From assembly GCA_034509425.1 (NCBI GenBank), contig JAVTVJ010000040.1:7889001-7953000 (forward strand): a stretch of DNA of 64,000 nucleotides, read 5' to 3'. Of this stretch, positions 50,640 to 62,446 are shown piece after piece. Origin of the DNA: Eopsaltria australis (Eukaryota; Chordata; Aves; Passeriformes; Petroicidae). A program made the translations under genes and the position numbers. Position 1 is the first letter of the stretch. Each line of letters opens with the position of its first letter. The notes below the pieces were generated by a model. The model did no database searches and was not told the origin of the DNA. It saw only the letters and a program-made list of their open reading frames with translations.

Positions 50640-50950
50640 CCACCCCCGCTTCCTATGCTATTATCACAGCTGGGTGTTCCAGGCAGTGAATGATGTGACA
50701 TCTACATAAAAGCTGCCTTGTAGTCTTTTACCACTGGTTACTAAAGCAAAGAGCACAGTGAAGGTATATCTCATCTGGCCCCTGACTCCCTGCAGGTAAT
50801 TTGCTTTTGCCCTCTGACAGGGTTCAATCCTTTAATAATAAAGGCAAACATTGGGCGAACACCTCAAGTAGTGCAGAGACGGGAAGAATTACTCTAAATT
50901 TGAAAGCCACTCTGACATTAATGGCCGATTCAACAGTGCAGAAGGAGACG
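50640..50950. promoter_or_regulatory. CpG-bearing patch, weak candidate regulatory element
   Basis: Five CpGs in about 310 bp of mixed-composition DNA, within CpG-poor surroundings. The 108-codon frame at 50801-51127 starts with TTG and encodes nothing recognisable. Support is compositional only. Confidence 0.15.
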
Positions 50951-51809
50951 CCCTTCCTCTTTCTAATCATGCCTGAACTACTTGGATTCATTGCTTTATT
51001 CATTCACTTACCTACACTTTTCCATCCTCTCTTATTTGGCTGCATTTGTGTGCAATTTCTGGCCCAGGAAATACAGTCAACAAGAAAATACTTTCAAGTT
51101 CCTGGGGTGGGGTTTTGTCTCTGCTGAAATCAGTAAGAAAGTGCAGCGGGCTTCAGTGTAGCTAGAAGTACACCTTAGACTCATGTGCATGCATGTTTTT
51201 GTGTGTGTATTTAGGTGTGTATGTTCAAACCACGGAGATAAAAGAACTCCTACTTTTTAGTTAAAGTATTGCTGGATTTTCCATAGAAATAATGATTTGG
51301 TGATTCAGCCTAGAGAAGAGAGGTGGTGGGGAACTAACTCAAACTGTTTAAATGACGGGAATCTGCTAACAGCTGACACCCATTAGAGCATCATTTCTGA
51401 CACACACAAGCTCACAATTCACTCTTCCCTTTTTGTGATGTTCTTTCAGACTGTGCTCTGCAGCACAAAGCTGTTGTACTTCAGCTTCTAAGTGCTGTCT
51501 GCTACTCTTATGCCACACTATGGTATTTTCCCACAATGGCTCTTCAGCTGCTTTGTTCCTGAGGTGACTGTTCAGGAGGGTGCAGTATAATTTTCAATCT
51601 GGTGTCAGGGAATGTGTGTATAACTATATGTGCATCTACATAATTACAGTGCCCACATCTCATGCAATTCCAATAGTGCTGGAAACTTTCTGTGCTGGTG
51701 GGTTAAAACTGAGATGTATGTGCCTGTTTAATGCCATGGCCCCATTGTTATGGTTGTGTACTCAGTCTGGCTCTTGGAGGTGGAGAATACTGACTGGAAG
51801 TGAAATACA

Positions 51810-51823
51810 TTTTTTTTTTTTTT
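51810..51823 (+). repeat. Homopolymer T14
   Basis: Fourteen T followed by AATGAATAAC; no associated element was recognised. Confidence 0.9.
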
Positions 51824-51967
51824 AATGAATAACAGAAGATAGCAAAAAAGAAAGCAGGAAGTCTAGGCACAAAGCTGTGCTTGCCACTTATCTTCAAGAT
51901 TAGTGCCACCTTGCCTGCTCTGTTTCTTAAGAAGGAGAATTTAATTTTTCTTTCCCTCAAAAATACC

Positions 51968-51982
51968 CCAAACAAACAACCC

Positions 51983-52034
<52 letters not shown>
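51968..52034 (+). repeat. C-rich lead-in and homopolymer A47
   Basis: CCAAACAAACAACCCCCCTC (about 51968-51987) runs into 47 consecutive A (51988-52034). The same C6/7-TC-A(n) lead-in occurs at 31167-31185. No LINE or SINE body or processed transcript is recognisable immediately upstream. Confidence 0.95.
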
Positions 52035-52038
<4 letters not shown>

Positions 52039-54880
52039 CTGTATACTAGAAAATTATAGGTATTTTAATGGTTCTTGGCAACATGTTTTCAAAACTTCTT
52101 AGGGTTCAGGACTGCTTTGCTTATTGTTCTTCTTGAATTTGTATGTTTTGTGCTGGTGAAACATGAAAAATCTCTCTTGTTTCTTTGAAATGACTCCTTC
52201 AGACTCCAGGAAAAGCACCAGGAGCTGGGGTGGTGTTTTCTTCTTCTCTAGTAGCTGGTACCTATCTGAAGAAATAACCCAGGCACCTTAGAAAGCCACC
52301 TGGTAAACCTGCTATCCACCGCGGAAGCTGAACCCTTCCCTAGATGAGCCAAGTGCTACGCAGTTTCCTATAAGGGGATGGGGAGGTGTCTCCACTAGGT
52401 GGCACTGATGAAATGCGTGAAGATTCACAATTTGGCAGTTTTGGTATTCAGTTTTAATTTCTTCCTCCAGAATTCTCTTTTTTAAAAAAACAATACTATT
52501 TTTCCGTGCTTTAAAACAAAACTTCGTTTTAAAGAACAAAGGCGTGTTTTTTTCAGATGTCACAGCCGAAAAAAAAAGATATATGTCTAAGTAGAGGTTA
52601 CTTTGAGATTTGTATCCACATACTGGGAAAAATATTTGAAAGGAGGAAAAAAATATAAGGGGACTGGTTTAATTTCTAAACCTGAGGTTTTTTAAATTGT
52701 GTCCTTTTAAATAATTATTAATTTAAGTCTTGTTGACCTCCACTTGAAATCACAAATCTGTCTTGTTGGTTACTGGCACTGAATAAATCCTGTTTTAAAA
52801 AATTCTCTTTGGTGAGTTTGCAACTTCAATGGACAGAGCAGGACAGAATTAAGAGGTGAAATTCCTGGGGTTGTACATGAGAAATTGAAGGTGTAATGTG
52901 TTTCAATCAGCAAATCCAGGTCTTCTGAATCCTGCTCCACTGACAAATCTCCGTTTGTTATATCCATTGTATCACTGTGGTATTTTATTCACTATGAATA
53001 AATCAGTGAAACATCTGTGATCTGCTTTACTCTCTGGGTGCAAACTGTATGTGGCAACAGAAAAATCTTACTATGTTTTGTGGTCAAAGATAGTTTACTT
53101 TACTTTATGAAAGCAGTAACAAGATGTTGTGTATCACAGCACTTGGCTTCTGTAATATGCCCCTGACCCTAAGGAAATACTTGTTGTCAATGCCTTGTAC
53201 TATGGTATTGCTCAGGAAAACTTTATTTCTGGATGCAAATTATGAGCAACTGATTCAACACTGATTAAGATGACAAGAACTATAGACATCCAAAACAACA
53301 CAAACTGAAAAATTAATTTCCCCATTTTCTTTTCAGTGAAAAGAAACGTTATGCTTGTGATAATTGATCACTTGTTAGAGCTGCCCTAATAGATGCCTAT
53401 TGGGGTATCCGAGCAGTACTTAATCGCTCACTAAAATGAAAGTTCAGAAAAGTTGTTGTGGTTTATTTGGAGATGTCTTACACTTTGCTGAAGTCTCCAG
53501 GGCTTGCTGACATTCCTGACTCTTTGTGAATGAGGCTTTTTTTCTCCTTTATTTTCCCTTCATTTGTTTAGCTCTTTACCTAATTGATTTTCTGTGCTAA
53601 TACACTAAAGGTCTGAAGAAGGCAGAGCCTCAGGTGTGACAGATGAAATAAGGTGCTTTTAGTCATTGCTTTTATCTTCCATGTCTAATGTGTTGGTTAC
53701 ATCTGTGCAGTTTAACAGCAAAATCAATACATCATTTACTGCCAGTATCTGAAAGAATTTGGAAGCCTGTTGGTGCTTTAACTATTAGGTTTCCTCTGAA
53801 AAGCCTTTCTTACCCTGCTCCCCCTCCCGCCTTGTACCTCCTGAAGTCAAATGTTGCAGGAAAACAAGATCCCTTTCTATCTCCTGGTGTTTGTGTATGC
53901 ATTTAAGTTTATTGAACATTCACCCTTACTGTCAGTTACCTAAACTACCTTCTAGGTGATTTCATCTAATAGTTGATTTATGAACTTTGCATTTACCTCT
54001 AATACAGATGCTATTCAGGACTTATTTACTGCCCATGTTTTGAGAATATAGTCCCTGAACATGAGAAATATTAAGGAAAAGTTGGAAATCATTTGCATGA
54101 CAACCAGTAAATGAAATTTCTGGTTCTGCATACAGTTCTGGTTTACTGATGTGGCCACAGATGTAGTGCTATTTGTCCCCATTATTTGAGTAAGTACATT
54201 TTAACCTCAGAAAATGACAGAAAATGACAAGAGAACAGGACTTTTCCAAAGAAAAGACAAAACAGTATTTTTAAAATATTTTGTGGACTCACAAATCAGT
54301 TCAATTCCTTTTCATGTGGTGTATATTGCAATATTTTCTCCTCATCTCCTGATTGTGCTTTAATTTGGGTGAATTCAGTCCCTTCCACTTCAGTGCAGTG
54401 TCATTTATGTCTTGTTTTCCTCTGACTGCCATTGTTATTTCTATGATCTTTCACACTGTGACACTTATTGCCATTTGCTGAGGAAACCCTCAAACACAAA
54501 AATTGCCCTCTAAATAACATGATTACCTTATTATTGATTTATTTCATAGTTTGCTGTAAGTGTTTGCAGTGTTACACTCTGGGAGATCTGTGACAAACAA
54601 ATAACAGTTTCCTGCCCAGAAAGGATGTATGGAACAGCAAAGTCCTGCAAAGAGCTCAGTCATTCCTGTGAATTATTCTGCAGCTTTACCTGGTCTGAAC
54701 TTTTGACCCTGCCTGTTTTAGTCTCACCTTGCCCCCTGACTTATCCCTCTATGATGAACTAGTTCTGTGACTCTTTTGAAAAATTTCTAAGAACTTACCT
54801 GAATAAAATAGTCATCTGAGAAGGACTCACCAGATAAATATTAAAAGATAATAAACTTCTATTATGATTTTAATTAGACA

Positions 54881-54904
54881 TTATTATTATTATTATTATT
54901 ATTA
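54881..54904 (+). repeat. (TTA)8 microsatellite
   Basis: Eight uninterrupted TTA units followed by imperfect AATTATTAT. Confidence 0.95.
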
Positions 54905-55355
54905 AATTATTATACATTACAAAACTAGCAGCCTAAATATTCATCCCAGTAATGAAACAGATGAACCAGGTTTCAGGATCAGGATAACGTGAATTTTCTC
55001 TGCTTTTTTTTCTCTACATGTGCTTTCTAGACTTGTTATCAACCGGCATAACCATGTATTAAAAGTAACAGTTCGAATGGTGCATCCAACATTTCTGAAT
55101 CCAATGGAATTATATTTATTCCTGCTGTTTAGATATCATCAACAATGCCCTCAGCAATATCCAACTGTACCTGAAGATAGCACAATTGCACTGAAGAGAT
55201 CTTTTCAAATGTAGCAGAATAATTTTAAGAGAATTTTACTACTGGGCATATGCACAATTTAGAAAACTGACATTTCAAAGTAAATCAAATTGCTACAACT
55301 TTGTTAGTGCTAAAGCATTACTTGAATAACACCACCACTTCCCCTCTCTCCTGAA

Positions 55356-55395
55356 TTCTGAGTGTTACTTACTATTTCTGAGTGTTACTTATTAT
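55356..55395 (+). repeat. Tandem duplication, 20-bp unit
   Basis: TTCTGAGTGTTACTTACTAT is followed immediately by a near-identical copy (TTCTGAGTGTTACTTATTAT). A simple slippage event. Confidence 0.9.
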
Positions 55396-56859
55396 TTTTG
55401 ACTTTTACTGAATGCAGGTTATATTTACACCAATTTTCACCAAAACACCTCTTTATCTTTAGTATAGCTACAAGATTTCCTGACTTATTTCTAAGGCAAC
55501 ACAATTCATTTAATTTTGCTGACTGGTTTTAGGACCAAATTCCTGACTTCTGGCTGTCTTAGAATATAACTCTTGGAAAAGCTCTCTGTCCACTAAAATG
55601 ATTAGCACTTTGGGCAGTCATAACCTTCAGAAATTGTGCCAACTTTTAATTGGCTTTAGAGTTTAAAATGTGAATTTGGACGTTATTGGCTTCCAGTCCT
55701 TAGAGTTTATTATGACTTTGTTTGCTTCCTTAAATACCACTCTTATCTAATTTCTGTGCCTCCTGGAAGTGCTGAAGTCCTCTTTTGGAAAAAAAATAAA
55801 CTTCAGGCTACAGAATAATTTTATATAGATTAAAAATTCTTTTCAAGCTATTAACATGCTTTTCAACCTGCAGGCAACAGATCTGGATGTGGTGTCCAAT
55901 TAATAGTCTCACCAGTTAATAATCTCATTAAAACTGACAATACGACCTTTTGTTTTGATTTGCCTTATTCCTGTATTTATTACACCAGAGTGGGAAATCA
56001 TACGCATTTTGATGTCCACCGTGGTACCCAAGCCCTCTCCAAAATCACTGTTTTCAGAAATAGTTAATAAAAAATTCTCTGAAAAATCTATGTTAGTGTA
56101 AAGATGGTGAACATATTTTGATTTTTGGTCTCTGAGCTTGGGGTTATCTGTGTTAAGTTCAGCACTGAGAACTTCAGTGTCAGACACCTTTACAAAAGTA
56201 TTTTTAAATGCAATATCTTTGTGTGGTTTAGAGGTCTTATTCTGTTTGTTTTTTTTTTAATCTAATATGAAACTTTTTGAATCCCAGATGCCCACAAGAA
56301 GGTTCATCATATCCTTTTCAATAGTCTGGCAAGAATTGGAGAGAACCAAGTTCATTATAGCCCATGACAGAGCCCAGGCATTTTATGACACACTAAGGAA
56401 TGCTCTCTTGTTGTAGCCTTATGTTCTCTTTTTCAGTATTTTCTGCCCAGCTAGGTATTTTCACCGTATGGATGTGTTGGATACTTTTGCACCAAGATAG
56501 TTTTTCCCTCTCAGAGTGTTTATTCCACCATTAGTGACCCTTTGCTTCCTGAGAGGGGAAAAGATGATGATGATGTAGAGAGCATGGTACCACGAAGCCA
56601 CACACACAGAGGCAAAAAACAATCTTCAACATCAGAGAGTAGGTTTAGATGGTACAGGTACTAATCTTACCATACCAGGATACACAGTAAATAAGATGCA
56701 GCTTTTGAGATTGCCACAATGTAAAGTAATACATTCATGTGATTGTTCAAAAAAATGTGAACTTGTTATCCACAGATACAGCAGGCTCTAGTACAAAGTT
56801 AAGCCTCAGGTACTTACATTGCATTTGTCTTTTCATCTGACACATACCAAAATAACACT

Positions 56860-57170
56860 TCTCAGTCGCTGGGATGAAGCACTCTACAGCATATTTAAAG
56901 CAGGATAACATCCCTGTTCAGCTGGCCACTGTCAGGGTGCAGCCAAGCCCGTCCTGCTGTTCCAGCCAGCCCTGGGTGCTCCCTGTGCAGCACAGCATCT
57001 GCCCTAGAAGCAGACTGCACACAAACCTGTTGCAGCTCCTGCCACACATTTCACAAGGGCTCATACTTTCCGTGTTTGAATGCCAAAGCACTGTGCTTTG
57101 GCACTCTGCTGGTGCTTGGCCCTGGTTTGTAAACACAAAATAAATGAAAGTGCCATGTTTATTCACAGGT
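56860..57170. other. Less AT-rich patch with a 10-bp hairpin
   Basis: Open frames of 82-93 codons occur on both strands, without recognised similarity. A perfect inverted repeat, TGCCAAAGCA (57081-57090) and TGCTTTGGCA (57094-57103) with a 3-nt loop, lies within it. No gene can be supported. Confidence 0.5.
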
Positions 57171-60100
57171 GTCTTTACTGGTTTACAGTAGGTGTTGGGA
57201 GGAAAGGATTAAATCAGATGTCTTTTGGCTGTAGCTACTTAGAAAAAAAGTCATATATTTTGAAGAAAAATTGCATTAAAATGAGGCAAAAATTGGCCCT
57301 GTGTATGAAAGTGTCTCATTTACAACCACCATCAATGAAAGTAAGTGAAGAAGAACTTTAAATTTGCTCAAGACAGACACAGAGGAAATGGAAGGTGCCG
57401 TCTTTGAAGTTTGATTTAGACAAAGTGGTGTTTTCTTCATTTTGTTTGTTTATTCTGTGCATTCCACGGCTTGAAGCCAGGCTTGAGGTAATTTACTGTT
57501 TGTCTTGTTTTGAAATAATTTTTAAAAAGGATAAAATAGAAAAATATGTTCATTTATATGTTACACCCCTCCTCCCCTTATACTTCGCCTCAAGTTCTGC
57601 AGTCAATCAGCTTCAGAGAATAAAGACCAATTTTTTTCTTAAAAAGATGAGAGCATCCTCTGGGATGAAGAAGGTGTATATTATTAAAATTCTGTGATAT
57701 CATGCCTGATGAAGAAGGCTTCAAAAGCTGCCACCCTCTGGTTTGGAATTTTTTTAACATGGATGAAAACCAGAAATATTTTGCTGAAAACTTGTTTCAT
57801 GGCCATACATTTTTGTAATGTTTTTAAAGTTTATTTGGGGTTTACAATCAGACTTTTTATTCATAACTAATAAATATCTCTTGGAGAAGGAAAGCCATTG
57901 AAACCAGCTGGAGTTGTGTGGCGCCTTCTGCCAAGGCTGGCAGAACTCCCTGACATACTGCACAGTTTAGCTGCTCTGGGCCAGATGCTTCTTTTTGCTG
58001 CATAAATATGGAGGAGGTGTGAAGGAGCTGGGGAAAAGACAAGTGTAAAGCTCAGTCTCCCAAATGAGAAAGAAGGGTGGATCTTTCAGAAAACACTTGT
58101 CCCTGATACAGAAATCCCCATCATGCAAACATGGAGTAAGAAGAGATTAATCCTCAGAACCCATAAGGGAAATGGTTGGTAGATGTGGGGTTAATTCATG
58201 CAGTAGCTATTCCGTAAAATAAGTTTTGTATTCCACAGCTCAGGGGAACAATATAGTGTCCTTTGCAAGTTCTTGTATTTTTCAGAATTGGTTTTTTTTT
58301 CATTATAAGACTGTCATCCAAGATATGTTAACAGTGTTAAAAACCAAGACTAGCATCCCCCCTTTTATTTCTGAGCTAGCTCAGAAGCACACACAGAAGA
58401 GAGATGGAAATCTAGATGCTTATCTGGTTTTTTAAGGCAATGGAGGAAAAAAGTGACAAAAAGAGTAGTTAAGCCATGGTTATTGCAACATGTAGCTTGT
58501 AATCATTTATACCTTTTTATCACATCTGGCCTTTACTGATAGTAAGGCAGTCGTGGGCTTTATTTTAGTACTTTTTTCCTTTGGCTGTAATAACATTACA
58601 AGACTCAGGGAAAATAAAGAAAAAAGAATCCCCCACTTTAGTATACAAATTTCCCAGAAGAAACAAGGTGCTCATCCTCTTGGACCAAAATCAACCACAT
58701 TCTCCAGCTAGGCATATCTTCCTTCCTACTATCTGACTAATTTTACCACAGATGAGCCATAAATAGCTCTTCTCCTTTCTTCCCACAAAAATGAAAACAG
58801 GTGATTTAAGCTGATGCGTAAAATGTGAATCTGCCTGTTTAAAAATAATATTTTACATTTTTAAGAATTTCAAATTAACCTATCAATCTGTACTCCTTTT
58901 TTATTTTCTGAAAGCATAGGCATTGGTCCTTTATCACTTCATAAATTTTCATGCCAAACATGTATCCTCAAAATGAATAAGCAAGAACTTTTGGGAAAAA
59001 GACTTTTACTCTTGAGACATCTTCCAGTGTTCTAATTTGTCTTTCTTTCAAAACACATGCCAGATTCCAAACCCCATGGAGACAATTGCTTTCATACCAC
59101 CCTCTCCAGCTCACAGGAGTCACAGGAGATAAAAAAAAGAGAAATAAACAAAAAGATGAACATGTACCTCTTCTTTTTTTTTGTTAATCAGAAAATGTTC
59201 AAAACTTAGTAACTTATAGAAAACATGAGTGTTTGTCATTGTTCCACTAAATTCAAGAAAAAATTGCTTGGAAACTTTGTTCAAAATGAGATTTCTACTA
59301 CTATTCCTTCTTTTATTAAGAATTCTCTCTGCCATGTGTGCCCTGTGTAAAACAAGAATTCACATCCTTGTGCTCCACTTTTGACATCAATCTTAAACAG
59401 AGTTGCCTGCTCATCCCCAATCAAAGCTAAGATTTGCTGCACATCCTTTAGCCTATGTACATATTTTTGACATGAGTTTTGTTTCTACAGCTGAGCAAAT
59501 GACAGGATCATCCTTTTGCTTTCTTTCTGCATTGACTCTCCAGACTGTGATTTCATAAGAATGTTTTGTATATTCATGTTGTTGCTGTCTCTGTGTCTCT
59601 CTTGTTTTCACTCTGTGTGAACATTCAGGTGCTCAATCTTCATTAGTGCAAATAATCAGGGAAAGGACATGTTAATCTCCAGTTTGTCAAAAGCAATTTT
59701 CAAATTGTCTGTTTAACTATAATACTGAGCTCGCTCTTCTTTGGTTAATTAGATGTGTTAACAGAGGCAAAGAAAAATATATAGCAGAAGGCTAACAATG
59801 TAACTGTGTGCAAAATGAGAACTGTGAACATTCATTCAGCATATTTTTACATACTTCAGTACTTCTAAAATTAAAAAAAAATATATAAAAATCTTATTCC
59901 AAATTTTTTTGGTGTTGAAATACTTATTTTCTGTATTAAGACAAAAGTACTACATGACTGAATCTGTAGAGATTAGAAATATCTATTTGCATTATTAAGT
60001 TTTCTTTTCTGGATGAGAGTACTCTTTTTTCCCAATCTTATACCACATGTGCCTGTAACGAATGCTAAAGTCACTGGGTCCAGAAGTACAATGTTTAGTT

Positions 60101-62165
60101 TTCTTTAGTTTGAAGATGTTTAAGTAAAGCTGCATTTAAAAATTTGAACAGCGGGTGTGTTATTTCAGCTTGCAGAAAGATCCTTACAGTCCAGTGCTCC
60201 AGCCTACTGTCCAAAGGAGGTACAAGAATATGATGAAAAGCAAAAACAAGAAAAAGAAGACAGTTACCAAAAAAAAAATTATGAGGGAAAGAAACAAACT
60301 AATGTTCCTCAGCAAAAAGAAATCCTGTGGGTTTTCCTCCTCTGCAGAATCTGTCTTTAATACTCCCTCAAGGCAAAATTCAGTTTCTAAGGTCTAAGTC
60401 TCTCATAGGTAATTGATGGCTGTCTTGCATCTGTACTCCAGTAATAAAAGCCAGTCACTTAACTATTTCAAAAGAATGTTTACCTGAAGTATGCCAGAAA
60501 CTTAAAATTAATTCTCCTTTTTGAAATAGAATAATAATCATCAATATCAATGGGGCAAAGTTTCTCCTCCTGTTTTTAATAACTTCTTCATGCTTATTTA
60601 TATGAAAGTTTCCATCAACAGCGAACTGAATTTCGGTTCTGTATTCCCTGTTGGGGCTGTAACGGTGCAGAGTAAGGTTTGTCATAATATATTAGAGGTA
60701 CTTCAACTTTTATAATAATACAATATAAATTAAATAGTAGATGTGAGACCAGAGAGTAATTCTGTTTGTGTGGCAATATTTCATAATTATTTTTCATTCA
60801 TTAATTTGTTTCATTGATTTGATACATCAATATTAAGTCTATATATGACAGAACAAAAGTAAAGGAAATACACTAAATTAATAGTTACAGGTATGAAGCT
60901 AGCATGAAGTTCACGTTCATCACGAAGTGAGGATCTGGCTGAACAAAATGAAAATGGAATTGTTATCAGAATCAATTGGCTTATATATTACAAAATAAGT
61001 AGAGTTTTGGAAATATTAATGATTTTAACTTGTTTTACAAATGCTCTAAAGTCAGAAATCTATAGAACATGAATTTATTATTATAATTTTAGATAATAAT
61101 TTTTTGGAATATTTTAAGAAGAATATACAATTTTGGCTGTAATTGACAATCAAATATGAGAAAGAAATTTGTACCAGCCAGTAATGACAACTTTCTGAAT
61201 TATAGGCTAATATTTGTACACATAATTAATATACTAGAACATGACATAATTGAAATAAATTTAAAAGCTCATGGATATTACCACACTTTAATTTTAGCTT
61301 TTCATTTATTTCGCTCTATCTCAACATATTACTTAGTGTCATAATGACAAGTTTATCTATGATCTCAGTAAGTATCATAATTAATGTTTCTATTATTTTA
61401 AATTTCTTTCTGAAAAATCAAAAAGTGTAATATATTTAGTAAAAATAGAGGGGGAAAATACACATTTTGATCTCTTTTAAAATGAAAACTATTTAAACAT
61501 TTTGAAGCCTTTTTTTTCTTTTGTCCCATTTTTTTATGTGTCCTCTTTCTCTGTTTTGTTTTGGGTTTTTTTTTCAGTTTTACAGTGGTGACAAAGAATG
61601 AAACATAGAGAGATGGTAGAAGTTAATTCTACTACTTCTACTAATTTTTATAAGAAGATATTCTTTGGGTTTTTTTTCAATTTTTGAAGTTTAAAGGATA
61701 TTTTTCAAACCTTTCACAGGGTTTATATTTTAATCATTTTTTGCATGCTTGTTTAAATATAATTGAATACATATTCAAAGATTAATTGAAATTGATAATT
61801 AACACTTTGAACATGTTCCTTTCCAGACACAATATGTGTCATCACACAAGTTGATTTTGATACTTAGCTTTTTTCTCTATTTCCTCCTAAAAATTATAAA
61901 ATTTTATGTTTCAGCATAGGAACCCATACATACAGAGTCAAACTATGTTTCTTATTGACCAGTTTAACTTTGTTATTAGCATATACATATTTTAATGTGT
62001 TTCATCAGCTTTCATACATTCTTCTTCTTCTATTTCCTCCTATGGCAGTTTTCCCTGGTACTATTTCTTCTATTTCATTTTTCCTCTCTCATCCTTCCTT
62101 TCACCTTTGCCTGATTGTGTCTCTCTTCTTGAATCATCGATCTTGTTTTCTATCTCTCTTACCAA
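57170..62165. other. AT-rich non-coding stretch, no gene seen
   Basis: Frames up to 100 codons (57395-57697) show Phe/Leu/Ile/Lys bias typical of AT-rich DNA and no domain that I recognise. G/T-rich homopolymer segments occur near 61555-61574 and 61666-61680. No RNA gene or repeat family was recognised. Confidence 0.65.
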
Positions 62166-62166
62166 T

Positions 62167-62225
62167 AAAAAAAAAAACAACAACACAAAAACCCCACAAA
62201 AAAACCCCAAAAAACCAAAAAAACC
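62167..62225 (+). repeat. A/C-rich low-complexity tract
   Basis: A11 followed by CAACAACAC, AAAAACCCC and AAAAAACC units; no G or T occurs in the tract. The 106-codon frame at 61955-62275 runs through it and is an artefact. Confidence 0.9.
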
Positions 62226-62446
62226 TTGTTTTGTTCCTTTCTAATAATATTTCTGTCTTGCTTCAGCCACTTTAACATTTACCTTTTGTCCTACATTATA
62301 TCCTCTGAATCAGTCCATGCTTCACTCTCATCCATTTTAACCAAAGAGGGACCTCTCCACAACCAAGCATATCCTAATTACTCACCTGGCTGAGACATTA
62401 CAAAATATAGATTTTTTTTCTTTCTCAGCTGGAGCATGCTCCCAAG

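Larger units (their letters stand above)
45953..51960. other. Non-coding stretch, no gene seen
   Basis: Contains short inverted repeats at 47300-47325 and 47553-47579, described separately. Four minus-strand frames lie end to end at 48284-49285 but are unrelated in frame and have no recognised similarity. A run of 14 T followed by CCAG lies at 50314-50331, and the 50640-50950 part keeps several CpGs. Confidence 0.6.
52035..56860. other. AT-rich non-coding stretch, no gene seen
   Basis: Contains a TTA microsatellite at 54881-54904 and a 20-bp duplication at about 55356-55395. Open frames are at most 92 codons (55909-56187 minus), without recognised similarity. Confidence 0.65.

Noticed and set aside
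51988..52034. A47 as the tail of a processed pseudogene
   Set aside because: No transcript-like body or AATAAA signal was recognised immediately upstream; the C-rich lead-in matches another low-complexity tract instead.
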